This document shows, in pieces, positions 1 to 9,153 of a stretch of DNA of 64,000 bases. The DNA is taken from positions 2,357,583 through 2,421,582 of the forward strand of contig NZ_KE332518.1 in assembly GCF_000413055.1 (NCBI RefSeq), given 5' to 3'. Every line of letters begins with the position of its first letter. Positions within the stretch are counted from its first letter, which is position 1. A program made the translations under genes and the position numbers. Source of the DNA: Treponema maltophilum ATCC 51939. Lineage in GTDB: Bacteria > Spirochaetota > Spirochaetia > Treponematales > Treponemataceae. The notes below the pieces were generated by a model that did not search any database, had not been told where the DNA came from, and worked only from the letters and a program-made list of their open reading frames with translations.

Positions 1-180
1 AACCAGGATAACGCCGGGAACAACCGGATATTCGGGAAAATGACCCTTAAAGAAAAATTCGTTTTCCGTAAATACGTGCTCACTGACGCTGCCTTTTTCA
101 TCCGCCGAAATAATTTCGTCGACGAACAAAAACGGGCTGCGGTGAGGCAGTAATTTTTCTATATCTTTGGTAAGACTCAT
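1..180 (-). CDS. fabZ: 3-hydroxyacyl-ACP dehydratase FabZ (N-terminal part, cut by window edge)
   Basis: Cytoplasmic dehydratase of type II fatty-acid elongation, converting 3-hydroxyacyl-ACP to trans-2-enoyl-ACP. Only the first 60 residues are present; the gene runs off the left edge. The visible part reads MSLTKDIEKLLPHRSPFLFVD and carries the FabZ hotdog signature GHFPEYPVVPGV, including the catalytic His. It is the last visible gene of the fabH-D-G-F-Z operon and starts 11 bases after the fabF stop. The identification rests on the signature and on the operon. Confidence 0.93.
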   Translation of the reverse strand, partial: MSLTKDIEKLLPHRSPFLFVDEIISADEKGSVSEHVFTENEFFFKGHFPEYPVVPGVILV

Positions 181-191
181 GCTTGTGCCTC

Positions 192-1433
192 TTATATTTT
201 TTTGAACACAACGACACCGTTATGCCCGCCGAACCCCAAAGAGCCGGATGCGGCGCAGCGTATGTCGCCGGAAAGGCCCTTGTTCGGCACATAGTCCAAA
301 TCGCAGTGCGCTTCAAGGTCGGGTTCGGTCAAATTGATGGTCGGCGGGAAAAAACCGTCCTGTATCGCCTTTACGCAAAATACGGCTTCAAGCGCGCCGG
401 CTGCACCCAAACAGTGTCCGGTCATCGATTTTGTAGACGATACTTTCATCTTGTACGCGTGATCGCCGAAAGCTTTTTTTATCATCGCCGTTTCGGCCGG
501 ATCGTTTATCGGCGTGGAAGTTCCGTGCGCGTTATAATATTGCACGTCTTCGGGTTTTACGCCGGCATCCTGAAGCGCTTTTGTCATCGCAAGAGCGCCG
601 CCGGTTCCCGAAGGATCGGGGCTGGTAAGGTGGTAGGCGTCCGAAGATGAGCCGTAGCCTGCAAATTCGGCATAAATTTTTGCGCCGCGTTTTTTCGCGT
701 GTTCGTATTCTTCCAAAATCAAAATAGCGGCGCCTTCGCCCATAATAAAGCCGGAGCGTTTTTTATCGAAGGGACAGCAGGCTTTTGCAGGCTCGCTGTT
801 GTAGTCGGACGCAAGGGTTTGCAAAATCGTAAAACAGCTTATGCCGAATCCCGTAACGGTCGCTTCCGTACCGCCTGCAAGGCACATATCCACGCGGCCC
901 GAGCGCACCATATCCAAAGCGTTTCCGAGCGCGTCGGTACCGGAAGCGCAGGCGGTTGCCAAAGTCCATGAGGGGCCGTGAATGCCCAAAAGCATGCTGA
1001 TATTTCCCGCCGCCTCGTTCGGAATGAGCAGCGGAACGGTCATCGGCGGAATGCGCGCAGGACCCGATTCGAAATATTTTTTAAAGGAAGATTCGTATAT
1101 TTCAAAACCGCCTATTCCGTTGCCGAGCATAATACCCGTGCGGTCGGCATCTATGGTTTCTTTGGTAAGGCCCGCGTCTTTTACCGCCTGAACGGCTGCG
1201 GCAACGGCAAACTGGGTAAAGCGCGCCATTTTCCGCGCTTCACGTTTGTCGACAAACTGCGATGCGTCGAAATCTTTTACTTCGGCGGCAATCTGCACTT
1301 TGTAATCGGTACAGTCAAAACCGGTGATGTTTGCAATACCGCTTTTTCCTTCCTTTATCCCCTGCCATGTTTCGTCAAGGCTGTTTCCCAAGGGCGAAAC
1401 GACGCCCATTCCCGTAACAACAACTTTTCTCAT
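192..1433 (-). CDS. fabF: beta-ketoacyl-ACP synthase II FabF
   Basis: Condensing enzyme that elongates acyl-ACP with malonyl-ACP in the cytoplasm. The 413 residues match the usual FabF length. The thiolase-fold triad is visible: Cys162 in TACASG, the first His in NAHGTS, and the second His in a TGHCLGAAG stretch. The N-terminus MRKVVVTGMG is typical. An AGGAG Shine-Dalgarno sits 5-6 bases before the ATG. It lies between fabG and fabZ on the same strand. A hairpin in the preceding gap may set its expression relative to fabG. Confidence 0.96.
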   Translation of the reverse strand: MRKVVVTGMGVVSPLGNSLDETWQGIKEGKSGIANITGFDCTDYKVQIAAEVKDFDASQFVDKREARKMARFTQFAVAAAVQAVKDAGLTKETIDADRTGIMLGNGIGGFEIYESSFKKYFESGPARIPPMTVPLLIPNEAAGNISMLLGIHGPSWTLATACASGTDALGNALDMVRSGRVDMCLAGGTEATVTGFGISCFTILQTLASDYNSEPAKACCPFDKKRSGFIMGEGAAILILEEYEHAKKRGAKIYAEFAGYGSSSDAYHLTSPDPSGTGGALAMTKALQDAGVKPEDVQYYNAHGTSTPINDPAETAMIKKAFGDHAYKMKVSSTKSMTGHCLGAAGALEAVFCVKAIQDGFFPPTINLTEPDLEAHCDLDYVPNKGLSGDIRCAASGSLGFGGHNGVVVFKKI

Positions 1434-1479
1434 ACTTTCTCCTATAAAAAATCAAAGAGGAAACATCCGTTTCCGATTT

Positions 1480-1520
1480 GATAAAAAGTGCCGGCGCTGC
1501 TTTAGACGGCGCTTTTTATC
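1480..1520 (-). terminator. hairpin between fabG and fabF (terminator or attenuator)
   Basis: Inverted repeat with 14-base arms (GATAAAAAGTGCCG on the plus strand at 1480-1493 and CGGCGCTTTTTATC at 1507-1520), one non-Watson-Crick pair and a 13-base loop. On the minus strand the GC-rich part is followed by TTTTT, as in an intrinsic terminator. It lies in the 100-base gap after fabG and before the fabF Shine-Dalgarno. Partial termination or mRNA stabilisation inside the operon is an inference. Confidence 0.55.
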
Positions 1521-1533
1521 GCCTCTCCTGTAA

Positions 1534-2277
1534 TCATGCTCCCAAGCCGCCGTCGACGCCGAGCACTTGGGCGGTAATGTACTGCGACAAATCCGAAGCT
1601 AAAAATACGGCGGCATTCGCGATGTCCTTCGGCTGACCGGCTCGTTTAAGCGGAATGCTTTCAATCCATACGTTGCGCATTTGTTCGTTTACGGTGGCCG
1701 TCATATCCGTTTCTATATAACCGGGGGCAATCGCGTTTACACGGACCCCGCGGCCTGCGGTTTCTTTTGCAAGGCTTTTTGTAAAACCGATAAGCCCGGC
1801 TTTGCTTGCCGAATAATTCACTTGACCGCCCTGTCCGTGCAAACCGACAACGCTCGACATATTGATGATCGAACCGCTCCTCTTGCGGATCATATCCGAA
1901 GATACGATTTGCGACGCGATAAAGGCGCTCGTAAGATTGACGCGCAAAACGGCTTCCCAATCTTCGAGTTTCATGCGGAACGAAAGACCGTCGCGCGTTA
2001 TGCCCGCGTTGTTTACCAAAACGTCGAAGCCGCCCGATTCTTCGAGCGCCGTTTTTACGGCTTGCGAAAGCTCTTGAGCGTTTCCGCAGTCGGCGTATAT
2101 TTCATGAAAGACGCTTTTGTGCTCTGCGGCAAAAGCTTCAAGTTCCGCTTTTGACGCCGAAGGTTTTGTACACAAACCCCACACTTCCGCGCCTTCTTCA
2201 ACAAAACGTTTTACGATTTCTTTTCCGATTCCGCGGGAAGAACCCGTTACCAAAGCTTTTTTTCCTTCCAATAACAT
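1534..2277 (-). CDS. fabG: 3-oxoacyl-ACP reductase FabG
   Basis: NADPH-dependent reductase of the fatty-acid cycle, a short-chain dehydrogenase of 247 residues. Visible features are the nucleotide-binding TGSSRGIG (residues 11-18), NNAG (89-92), and the catalytic Ser142, Tyr155 and Lys159 (YSASK). The frame is open 45 codons further upstream, but the start at MLLEGKK is chosen because GAGGT lies 7 bases before it and the domain begins there. It lies 49 bases downstream of fabD. Confidence 0.95.
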   Translation of the reverse strand: MLLEGKKALVTGSSRGIGKEIVKRFVEEGAEVWGLCTKPSASKAELEAFAAEHKSVFHEIYADCGNAQELSQAVKTALEESGGFDVLVNNAGITRDGLSFRMKLEDWEAVLRVNLTSAFIASQIVSSDMIRKRSGSIINMSSVVGLHGQGGQVNYSASKAGLIGFTKSLAKETAGRGVRVNAIAPGYIETDMTATVNEQMRNVWIESIPLKRAGQPKDIANAAVFLASDLSQYITAQVLGVDGGLGA

Positions 2278-2326
2278 CCCGTCAACCTCATTAATAAAAT
2301 AGTTTACCTCAGCGCACGGTTTTGCG

Positions 2327-3310
2327 TCAGTGCGCACTCTCGCCGCCGAAAAGCGCGCCGAGTCGTTCGGCCGTTCCCGTCGGAGAACAAAGCACAGACG
2401 AACATTCCGCATCGCGCCACAAATTGCTCAACGTGTTTCCGGGGCCGATTTCCAACAGCGAATCGATTTTTTCGCTTTGCATCAGCGAAGCGATTTCTTT
2501 TTCTTCGTCCGTCCACAGTACCGGATGCGTAATATGCAGCACGGCATTCTTTTTCGCTTCCGCGCCGGTAAGTATGCGTTTTCCCGTTACGTTCGAAAAA
2601 ACGGGAATAACCGGATCCGCAAACGTAAAGTCTTCCAATACTTTTTCGAATTCCGCGGCGGCTTGCTTCATAAGCGGCGAATGGAAGGGACCTGCAACCG
2701 CAAGACGGATAAAACGTTTTGCGCCGGCTTCTTTACACAGCTTTTCGGCCAGGGCCAAACCGTCGGCGGTTCCGGAAACGACCGTTTGAACGGGACTGTT
2801 CATATTCGCCGCAAAAACAATGCCCCTTTCACTATCCGAATACGGGGCTAAAAGTTCGGCTATCTTTCCGGCTTCGGGTGTTATGACGGCGGCCATACCG
2901 CACGAAGCCGCGCCGCCTTTTGTCTGCGCGGCAATTTCTTCGCAGGCTTTTTGCATAATACGGCCGCGTTTTTGTACAATGAGCGATACCGATTCAAAAT
3001 CCAAAACACCCGCGGCATAGAGGGCGGGAAATTCGCCCAAACTGAATCCCGCAACGGCGGCCGGAACAATATCTTTTTCTTTTAAAACCGCCAAGATTGC
3101 GCATTCGACCGCCGTAATTGCAAGCTGACTTTTATCGCTGCGCGAAAGCTCTTCTTTTTCGGTTTCCCATAAAAGCGAAGCTATATCTTCGTTCACGATT
3201 GAACTCATGCTGTCTATTACCGAGCGGGCGGCGGAATATGTATCGCAGATATCCCGAGCCATGCCCTTAAACTGAGAACCCTGTCCGGAAAATAAAAACA
3301 CACAGCGCAT
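2327..3310 (-). CDS. fabD: malonyl-CoA:ACP transacylase FabD
   Basis: Transfers malonyl from CoA to acyl carrier protein. The 327 residues begin with the family motif FSGQGSQ. The nucleophile Ser90 lies in AGFSLGEF; most family members have GHSLGE, so Phe replaces the His before the Ser. The active-site His is His210 in AGPFHSPLM. AGGAG stands 5 bases before the ATG. The gene is second in the operon, 20 bases after fabH. Confidence 0.94.
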   Translation of the reverse strand: MRCVFLFSGQGSQFKGMARDICDTYSAARSVIDSMSSIVNEDIASLLWETEKEELSRSDKSQLAITAVECAILAVLKEKDIVPAAVAGFSLGEFPALYAAGVLDFESVSLIVQKRGRIMQKACEEIAAQTKGGAASCGMAAVITPEAGKIAELLAPYSDSERGIVFAANMNSPVQTVVSGTADGLALAEKLCKEAGAKRFIRLAVAGPFHSPLMKQAAAEFEKVLEDFTFADPVIPVFSNVTGKRILTGAEAKKNAVLHITHPVLWTDEEKEIASLMQSEKIDSLLEIGPGNTLSNLWRDAECSSVLCSPTGTAERLGALFGGESAH

Positions 3311-3330
3311 GTTTTCTCCTATAAAATATC

Positions 3331-4266
3331 TTAAAACCGTATAACGCAGCCGCCCCAGGTAAGCCCCGCGCCGAATCCGGCGGCGATGATTGTCATACCT
3401 TTGCGCAGCCGGCCGCTTTTTATCAAATCGTCAAGCGTTATCGGAACGGACGCCGCCGATGTGTTGCCGTAGATTTCCAAATTGCACACGAATTTGGCAA
3501 AAACGCAATTCAGGCGTTTTGCGGCCGCTTCCAAAATCCGTTTGTTCGCCTGATGGCAAACCACCAAGTCTATGTCGTCCATGCGCAAGCCTTCTTTTTC
3601 GAGCAGCTGCAGCACCGTGTCGGCGATGATTTTTACGGCAAAGGTGTAGACCGCGCGCCCGTCCATGCGGATATGACGCTCGCCGTCGACATACAGCTTG
3701 TCGGCTCCGGCGCCATCTGCTCCCAAGACCGCAGGCCGGATACCCTCAATTCCGTCGGTAAACGTATTTTGCAAAAGCACCGCTCCGGCGCCGTCGCCGA
3801 ACAGTACGCAGGTTGCGCGGTCATTCCAATCGACAATGCGGCTCAGCACTTCGGCGGCGCACACAAGGGCGAACCGGCTTTTATGCCGTTCCATTAAAGC
3901 GGCCGCCGTATCGAGCGCGTATAAAAAGCCCGAACAGGCGGCGGCGATATCGAAACACGCCGCGTTTTGTGCGCCCAAAGCGCGCTGCACAAGACAGGCA
4001 ACCGACGGGAAGCCGCAATAATCGGGCGTCGCCGTTGCGCATACAATCAAATCGATGTCGGCGGCGTTCACTGCACCCATTGCTTCACGGCACGCGGCAA
4101 CGGCAAGCGAAGAAGCGCTGTCGGTTTCGTCCGCAATAAAGCGTGACACAATGCCGGTATGGCTGCGGATCCATTCATCCGACGTATCGAGCCGGGCAGG
4201 GAAATCGGCATTTTTCATTTTTCGCACGGGCAAAGCCTTTCCCGTTCCGCATATTACAACGGCCAT
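3331..4266 (-). CDS. fabH: beta-ketoacyl-ACP synthase III FabH
   Basis: Starts fatty-acid synthesis by condensing acetyl-CoA (or a branched primer) with malonyl-ACP. The protein has 311 residues with the Cys-His-Asn triad: Cys111 in AAACSGF, His238 in CHQANKR and Asn268 in YGNTS. The ATG at 4266 is preferred, with GGAG 5 bases upstream; an in-frame GTG directly before it is an alternative. It is the first gene of the operon and follows a strong promoter. Confidence 0.95.
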   Translation of the reverse strand: MAVVICGTGKALPVRKMKNADFPARLDTSDEWIRSHTGIVSRFIADETDSASSLAVAACREAMGAVNAADIDLIVCATATPDYCGFPSVACLVQRALGAQNAACFDIAAACSGFLYALDTAAALMERHKSRFALVCAAEVLSRIVDWNDRATCVLFGDGAGAVLLQNTFTDGIEGIRPAVLGADGAGADKLYVDGERHIRMDGRAVYTFAVKIIADTVLQLLEKEGLRMDDIDLVVCHQANKRILEAAAKRLNCVFAKFVCNLEIYGNTSAASVPITLDDLIKSGRLRKGMTIIAAGFGAGLTWGGCVIRF

Positions 4267-4283
4267 CACATCTCCACCCGCAC

Positions 4284-4313
4284 AGTGTATGACACTTTAC
4301 CGTATTTTGTCAA
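4284..4313 (-). promoter_or_regulatory. fab operon promoter with overlapping inverted repeat
   Basis: TTGACA (4308-4313) and TACACT (4284-4289) on the minus strand, separated by 18 bases, about 18 bases upstream of fabH. An inverted repeat AGTGT-ATG-ACACT (4284-4296) covers the -10 box and could be an operator for a lipid-responsive repressor. It does not resemble the FapR or FabT consensus I know. Regulation is an inference. Confidence 0.65.
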
Positions 4314-4394
4314 CACCCACATGAATTTCTTTGCGGCTGGCTTATCCGATGTATTCAGACACCGCAAAAAGCAAAAAGTTGCACTCCTGTCCGG

Positions 4395-5642
4395 TTATTT
4401 TATCTGCATACTGTTCAATAGATCGACGTATCTCGATACGGATTCTTTATAAAAACCTTCGGCGGAATCAAGCAGAATGATATGTATAAGTTCCCCTTTA
4501 TAACGATTAAATTCTTTTTTGAAGGGCAAAATCTGAAACCCCTCGCCATCCCCGGATGAGCTTACTTTCAGCGGTTCTTCTATCTCCGTTTCCAGCGCAC
4601 GGTTATAGGGCGCTCTTACAATCGCAGCAAGACCGTGCATACCGCCGAACCTGATATATTCCTGCACATTTGAATACTCATAGATTTCATATCGATCGGG
4701 TACCGCAAGTGTAATCTTTTTTCTATTGGGCAGAGATTCAATGAAGCGGGTAACCTTTTTATCATTCGATAAAAACGAAGCGATCATTATAGAGTAGGTA
4801 GAACCCGAATATTGTGCCGCTTTTATCGGAACCCGTATTTTAATCGATATGTTGCCGTCGGAGAGGTTAAAAAAACGGGGTTGGTCGTCGGAAGTAAGCG
4901 GAATCCATAATCCGAGCAGACGAGAAAAAAAGCCCTTGCCGCTTTCCCGCTCAACGGGGCGGAATACCTCCGTAAAGGGAACCTCTTCTCCGTCCTTATA
5001 ATCAATAAAATCATCTTGTAAACTCCGCAGCATCTCATTGGTTGTCGAATCCAAGCCGGTTGCATCATAATAATACAATAAATCCGCAATCGCTCTTTTG
5101 GGCATCAAAGCCAATAATTCGGCATACGCATAATCGGCGATAAAATCGGGATGCAGTTTTTCCCGCGGAATCCGTTCTAAAATATATTCAAATTGCTTTA
5201 TCGCTTCAAAAGGTTTGCCTGCATGCGCATAAAAGGAGCCCAAAAACCACTTATAGCGGTAATCTTTGTCTTTCAGCGTATCTACGGCAGTGTAAGCCTG
5301 TACGGCGGCCTTATAAGAATCGGGTTCGTCCAAATGATACAAAGCTTCGCACACATAGGCTTTTAAAAGCAAATATTCCTGATTTTTATTTTCCGGATAT
5401 TCGGAAAGAATTTTAAGGATGTCTTTGAGTTTTTCCCTGTATTCGGCTTTTGAAAACGGAGCCTTCCAAAGCTCGTCGGGAATATACCCGCTTAAAAACG
5501 GCATATTATCATACAAAAAAGTTATTTTGTCGGAATACTTTGCGGCATTTTTTATTTTCGCAGTATTGATGAACTCTATATTATGAGCAAAAATATTGCA
5601 AAAAGCAAAGAACAGGACAAAAATAAAAAAACGTTTTTTCAT
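4395..5642 (-). CDS. secreted protein of unknown function with helical repeat region
   Basis: Not recognised. The 415 residues begin with a signal peptide (KKRFFIFVLFFAFCNIFA), so the protein is exported. Residues about 60-210 are rich in Leu/Ala/Tyr helices of TPR character (for example KWFLGSFYAHAGKPFEAIKQFEYIL). The C-terminal half looks mixed alpha/beta and includes a possible FSRLLGLWIPL amphipathic stretch. GGGAG lies about 6 bases before the ATG. It is divergent from the TetR gene at 5793, with 150 bases between the starts, but nothing shows that it belongs to the TetR-RND system. Confidence 0.7.
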   Translation of the reverse strand: MKKRFFIFVLFFAFCNIFAHNIEFINTAKIKNAAKYSDKITFLYDNMPFLSGYIPDELWKAPFSKAEYREKLKDILKILSEYPENKNQEYLLLKAYVCEALYHLDEPDSYKAAVQAYTAVDTLKDKDYRYKWFLGSFYAHAGKPFEAIKQFEYILERIPREKLHPDFIADYAYAELLALMPKRAIADLLYYYDATGLDSTTNEMLRSLQDDFIDYKDGEEVPFTEVFRPVERESGKGFFSRLLGLWIPLTSDDQPRFFNLSDGNISIKIRVPIKAAQYSGSTYSIMIASFLSNDKKVTRFIESLPNRKKITLAVPDRYEIYEYSNVQEYIRFGGMHGLAAIVRAPYNRALETEIEEPLKVSSSGDGEGFQILPFKKEFNRYKGELIHIILLDSAEGFYKESVSRYVDLLNSMQIK

Positions 5643-5679
5643 GGCAGACTCCCGTACATTCTATAAAACTTCGGTTTTT

Positions 5680-5690
5680 ACTGTTACAGT
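5680..5690. repeat. short palindrome in the divergent promoter region
   Basis: ACTGTTACAGT is a perfect 11-base palindrome in the gap between the secreted-protein gene and the TetR gene at 5793. It could be a half-operator or part of the promoter for the minus-strand gene. It is short enough to occur by chance. Confidence 0.3.
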
Positions 5691-5745
5691 ATGGCAGTGA
5701 AACGGCGTTTTTACAAGTCTTTTTTTGCCGCCGCGCCATCCTTCC

Positions 5746-5774
5746 TTGACAGTTTTTTTACGAAAACCTATAGT
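5746..5774 (+). promoter_or_regulatory. promoter of the TetR gene at 5793
   Basis: TTGACA (5746-5751) and TATAGT (5769-5774) with a 17-base spacer. The predicted transcript start near 5781 leaves only about 12 bases before the ATG, and the AAGAGGAG Shine-Dalgarno would be partly cut off. Confidence 0.65.
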
Positions 5775-5792
5775 ACAAGAGGAGTGCCGATA

Positions 5793-6422
5793 ATGACGTC
5801 GACAAAAAAAAAGAACGATACTTATACGGAAATCCTCAAAAATGCAAAAATGGAATTTTTGCAAAACGGCTTTGAAAAAGCGTCGATGCGCTCCATTGCG
5901 GCACTGACCGGCATAACCGCCGGCGCCCTGTATAAACATTTTCCGTCAAAAGAAGCAATCTTTGAAGCACTCGTACAGCCGCTTATTACGCAGACTTTAA
6001 ACATCGGTGCCGATTTTTCGGAAACCGCGATAGAGCTGATCAAAGCGAAAAACGGCGTGGCTACAAAAGAAGCCGTCCGTATATCCATACAAAATTTATA
6101 CACGCTCGCTTACAGTCGTTTTGATGAATTTAAGCTTTTGTTTAACCGTTCGACGGGAACAAAATATGAAAACATTCGCCACGATTTTGTAATGGCGGAT
6201 GTTGTCGCGTGTAAAAAATTCATCGGCGATGTAAAAAAACACGGAATAAACATACGGCCTTTAACGGACGATCAACTTCATTTGATTTACAGTACCGCCT
6301 TAACCCCGTTCTTTGAAATTATCACTCACGAATATCCGCAAAAAAAAGCGGAAAAATTTATAGATTTACTGACCGATATCATGTATTTTTGCTGGGCAAA
6401 AATCATGCAGCCGGAAACATAA
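5793..6422 (+). CDS. TetR-family transcriptional regulator
   Basis: DNA-binding repressor of 209 residues. The N-terminal helix-turn-helix spans about residues 14-60 (FEKASMRSIAALTGITAGALYKHFPSKE region), followed by a ligand-binding domain I cannot assign. The start MTSTKKKN is chosen because GGAG precedes it and the HTH begins there; the frame is open further upstream, across the promoter. It lies 150 bases upstream of the RND gene, whose promoter carries a palindromic site, so it is the likely repressor of the exporter operon. Confidence 0.88.
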   Translation: MTSTKKKNDTYTEILKNAKMEFLQNGFEKASMRSIAALTGITAGALYKHFPSKEAIFEALVQPLITQTLNIGADFSETAIELIKAKNGVATKEAVRISIQNLYTLAYSRFDEFKLLFNRSTGTKYENIRHDFVMADVVACKKFIGDVKKHGINIRPLTDDQLHLIYSTALTPFFEIITHEYPQKKAEKFIDLLTDIMYFCWAKIMQPET

Positions 6423-6494
6423 AACAATGCAACAGTTTGATTCAGCCATTGACTATGTATTAAAAGACTGAAAATATTCTGCAACCACCGCCTC

Positions 6495-6544
6495 TTGACA
6501 ATTTTTTATGTAAGACTATACTGTACCGGTAAACAGTGTTTACC
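6495..6544 (+). promoter_or_regulatory. RND operon promoter with palindromic operator
   Basis: TTGACA (6495-6500) and TATACT (6517-6522) with a 16-base spacer. They are followed at the predicted transcript start by the perfect 17-base palindrome GGTAAACAGTGTTTACC (6528-6544). The position and the neighbouring TetR gene suggest a TetR operator; the assignment is an inference. Confidence 0.7.
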
Positions 6545-6571
6545 ATTTTTGCATTAAAACAAGAGGCTACA

Positions 6572-8947
6572 ATGAAAACGGAAGGCTTGCATAAATTTTT
6601 TAAAAAAATCGCCGAATTTCAATTAAAGTACAGATGGCTTTGTCTTGTCCTGCTCGCCGCCTTAACGGCAGCCGGGCTTATAGGCATAAAAAGCTTTAAG
6701 GTCGGTTCGTCCGATGAAGACGAATTCATAAGCGTAAAAGAAAACATCAAAAAAAATGATGAACGGTTTAAAGAGCTGTTCGGCAGCAACGATTCAATCG
6801 TACTGCTTTTTCAATCCGACGATGTGTTTAAACCGGAAGTGCTGAACGCCATTAAAGCTATCGGCGCCGAATTTTTGGAAAAAGTTCCCTACGCGGATTC
6901 CGTTACGTCCATTACCGACACGGATATTACCGTCGGTACCGAAGAGGGAATAGAAATCACAAACCCGTTTAAGGACGGTATTCCCGCAGACCCTGCCGAG
7001 CTGCAAAAGGCGAAGGACTTTATCCTGTCGCGCAAATCCATCGTAAACAAGCTTGTAACGCGGGACGCAACGGAAACATGGCTGGTACTTTCGCTTAAAG
7101 CAACGCCGCCGGAAGAAGTGTGGAGTAAAACTTCGAACAAAGCGCCCATGTACGTTATCGGAGAAGCGGCGATCAACATCGTTACCGATCCTAAGTATCA
7201 AAGTTCGGCATATACGATAAAACCCGCGGGACTTCCCTACACCGAAACGGAAGAACAGGTTGTGATGGGGCGCGAAACGCTAAAAAGCGTGGGCTTGAGC
7301 TTTTTGTGTATGATTATTTTGCTCATCGTGTTTACCCGTTCGCTTCGCGGAACACTGGTGCCCTTATTTGCGACCTTTTTTGCCATTACCACCGTGCTCG
7401 GCTTTATGGGTTTTTTGCACATTACGGGAATGTCGGAAATGATGTCGGTTCCCATTGTGCTTGCGATGGCGCTTTCGGTCGGTTATTCCATTCACTTGGT
7501 TAACTCATTTAAAACAAGTTTTTATGAACTCGGCAAACGCAAAGAAGCCGTTGTCGCGTCGATTGAAAACACGGGCTGGCCACTCTTTTTTACCGTCGTT
7601 ACAACCGCGGCTTCGGTACTTTCGTTTTTAACAACGGATCTTAAGCCGATTCGCTGGATGGGAGCGACAAGCGCCGCAATGGTGTTCGCCGTATATATCT
7701 ACGTGAGCGTTTTAATTCCGATTTTGATGAGCTTCGGCAAAGATATTGCAGACGCGGCAAACGCTCACACTAAAAGTGCCGCCTTCGCTCAAAAAACGGA
7801 CGCGCGCTTTGAACACTTCGGTCGCTCCGTCATAAAAAGACGGAAAGCCGTCATCGTTGCATTTACGCTCATTACCGCAGCCTGTATTCCGGCTCTATTC
7901 AAAATTGACGTCAATATGGACAGTTTTAAATTTATGGGCTTGCGTATTCCGTACGTCAAGCGTATTTATGAAATTACGCAGTCGCAACTCGGTTCTTACT
8001 TTAACTACAATATTATGCTCACCTTTGATGAAGACGATGCGGTTAAAAATCCCGACGTGTTAAAAAAAATCGATGAGCTGAGCACGCTCATCGGGAGCTT
8101 TAAACTGACCAAATTAAATAACGGCGTGCCGAAAATTTTTTCAATTTTGGACATCGTTAAAGAAATGAACCAAACCATGCACGCCGACGATCCCGCTTTT
8201 TACACAATTCCCGACGATGAAGACTTACTTGCACAGCTGCTTTTTTTGTACGAAATTTCGGGCGGCCAAACGTCGCGCTGGGTTGACGAAGACTTCCGCA
8301 CGCTCCGCATGGCAGTCGATGTCGCCGCGTATGATGCGAATGAACTTGCGGCTAACATGAAAACCATCGAGCAAACCTGCACGCAACTGTTTCCGCAGGC
8401 ATCCTGCCATTTAATGGGAGCCGCCGTACAGTTTGCGGAATTAAACAACAAGATCGTATTCGGCGAACTCTATTCATTTTTAACTTCGCTCGTTGCAATT
8501 GCAATTTTGATGATGCTCGTGTTCGGCAGCGTAAAAATGGGACTGATCGGACTTATTCCGAACATCTTCCCCGTTATTGTCATCGGTGCGATTATGGGTT
8601 ATCTGGATATTCCGCTGGACATTATAACGATGGCGATTATGCCGATGATTCTCGGTATTGCCGTTGACGACACCATTCACTTTACCAATCACACCAAGTA
8701 TCTTTTTGAAAAAGAAAAATCGTATGACCGTGCGATTTTCGGTACTTTTTATTCCATCGGAAAAACGCTTGCAATGACCACGATTATTTTGTCCGCCACT
8801 TTTTTAGTGTATCTGACGTGTAAAATCGATGCGATTTTGCGCCTCGGCGTATTGGCTGCCGTCGGACTTTTGTCCGCCCTCGCCGCCGATTATCTTATGA
8901 CGCCGATACTGATTTATATAAGCAAACCCTTCGGAGTTGAAAAGTGA
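6572..8947 (+). CDS. RND/MMPL-type exporter
   Basis: Inner-membrane permease of 791 residues with the RND duplicated plan. A first membrane helix (about 20-45) precedes a large periplasmic loop (about 46-215). Helices at about 235-395 follow, then another helix near 430, a second loop to about 635, and a terminal helix bundle that includes GIAVDDTIHF, the acidic proton-relay region. It belongs to the MMPL/HpnN-like exporter group rather than the AcrB drug pumps. ATG 6572 has AAGAGG 5 bases upstream. It is co-oriented with a LolA-like carrier and an outer-membrane barrel, which suggests lipid or lipoprotein movement; the substrate is unknown. Confidence 0.88.
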   Translation: MKTEGLHKFFKKIAEFQLKYRWLCLVLLAALTAAGLIGIKSFKVGSSDEDEFISVKENIKKNDERFKELFGSNDSIVLLFQSDDVFKPEVLNAIKAIGAEFLEKVPYADSVTSITDTDITVGTEEGIEITNPFKDGIPADPAELQKAKDFILSRKSIVNKLVTRDATETWLVLSLKATPPEEVWSKTSNKAPMYVIGEAAINIVTDPKYQSSAYTIKPAGLPYTETEEQVVMGRETLKSVGLSFLCMIILLIVFTRSLRGTLVPLFATFFAITTVLGFMGFLHITGMSEMMSVPIVLAMALSVGYSIHLVNSFKTSFYELGKRKEAVVASIENTGWPLFFTVVTTAASVLSFLTTDLKPIRWMGATSAAMVFAVYIYVSVLIPILMSFGKDIADAANAHTKSAAFAQKTDARFEHFGRSVIKRRKAVIVAFTLITAACIPALFKIDVNMDSFKFMGLRIPYVKRIYEITQSQLGSYFNYNIMLTFDEDDAVKNPDVLKKIDELSTLIGSFKLTKLNNGVPKIFSILDIVKEMNQTMHADDPAFYTIPDDEDLLAQLLFLYEISGGQTSRWVDEDFRTLRMAVDVAAYDANELAANMKTIEQTCTQLFPQASCHLMGAAVQFAELNNKIVFGELYSFLTSLVAIAILMMLVFGSVKMGLIGLIPNIFPVIVIGAIMGYLDIPLDIITMAIMPMILGIAVDDTIHFTNHTKYLFEKEKSYDRAIFGTFYSIGKTLAMTTIILSATFLVYLTCKIDAILRLGVLAAVGLLSALAADYLMTPILIYISKPFGVEK

Positions 8948-9094
8948 ACGTCCGTGTCCATGCCCAAGCTTCGGTTCAAATGGCGCCGCTCGCTTGGACG
9001 ACGAGTTTGTATGAAAGCCGTGTATCCTGCATTGTTTGAATATACAAAGAAAAACTGTTTGTTCTCCGTGCGGGAAGGAGAGAGGGTTTTAGGG

Positions 9095-9131
9095 AGAGAG
9101 GAAACCCTGCCCTGAACGGGGTTGCCTCTCT
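9095..9131 (+). other. strong mRNA hairpin between the RND and LolA-like genes
   Basis: AGAGAGG (9095-9101) pairs with CCTCTCT (9125-9131), and AACCC pairs with GGGTT after one mismatch. This gives a stem of about 12 pairs with a loop of about 11 bases. No T-run follows, so it is not a typical terminator. It ends 22 bases before the LolA-like start and may protect or separate the downstream message. The rest of the 206-base gap holds no gene that I can see. Confidence 0.5.
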
Positions 9132-9153
9132 ACTTAAGAAAAAGGAGTTTTTT

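Noticed and set aside
183-650. A long plus-strand open frame opposite fabF
   Set aside because: It is on the reverse of a clear fabF gene, with composition and codons of a shadow frame; similar frames opposite other genes were dropped.
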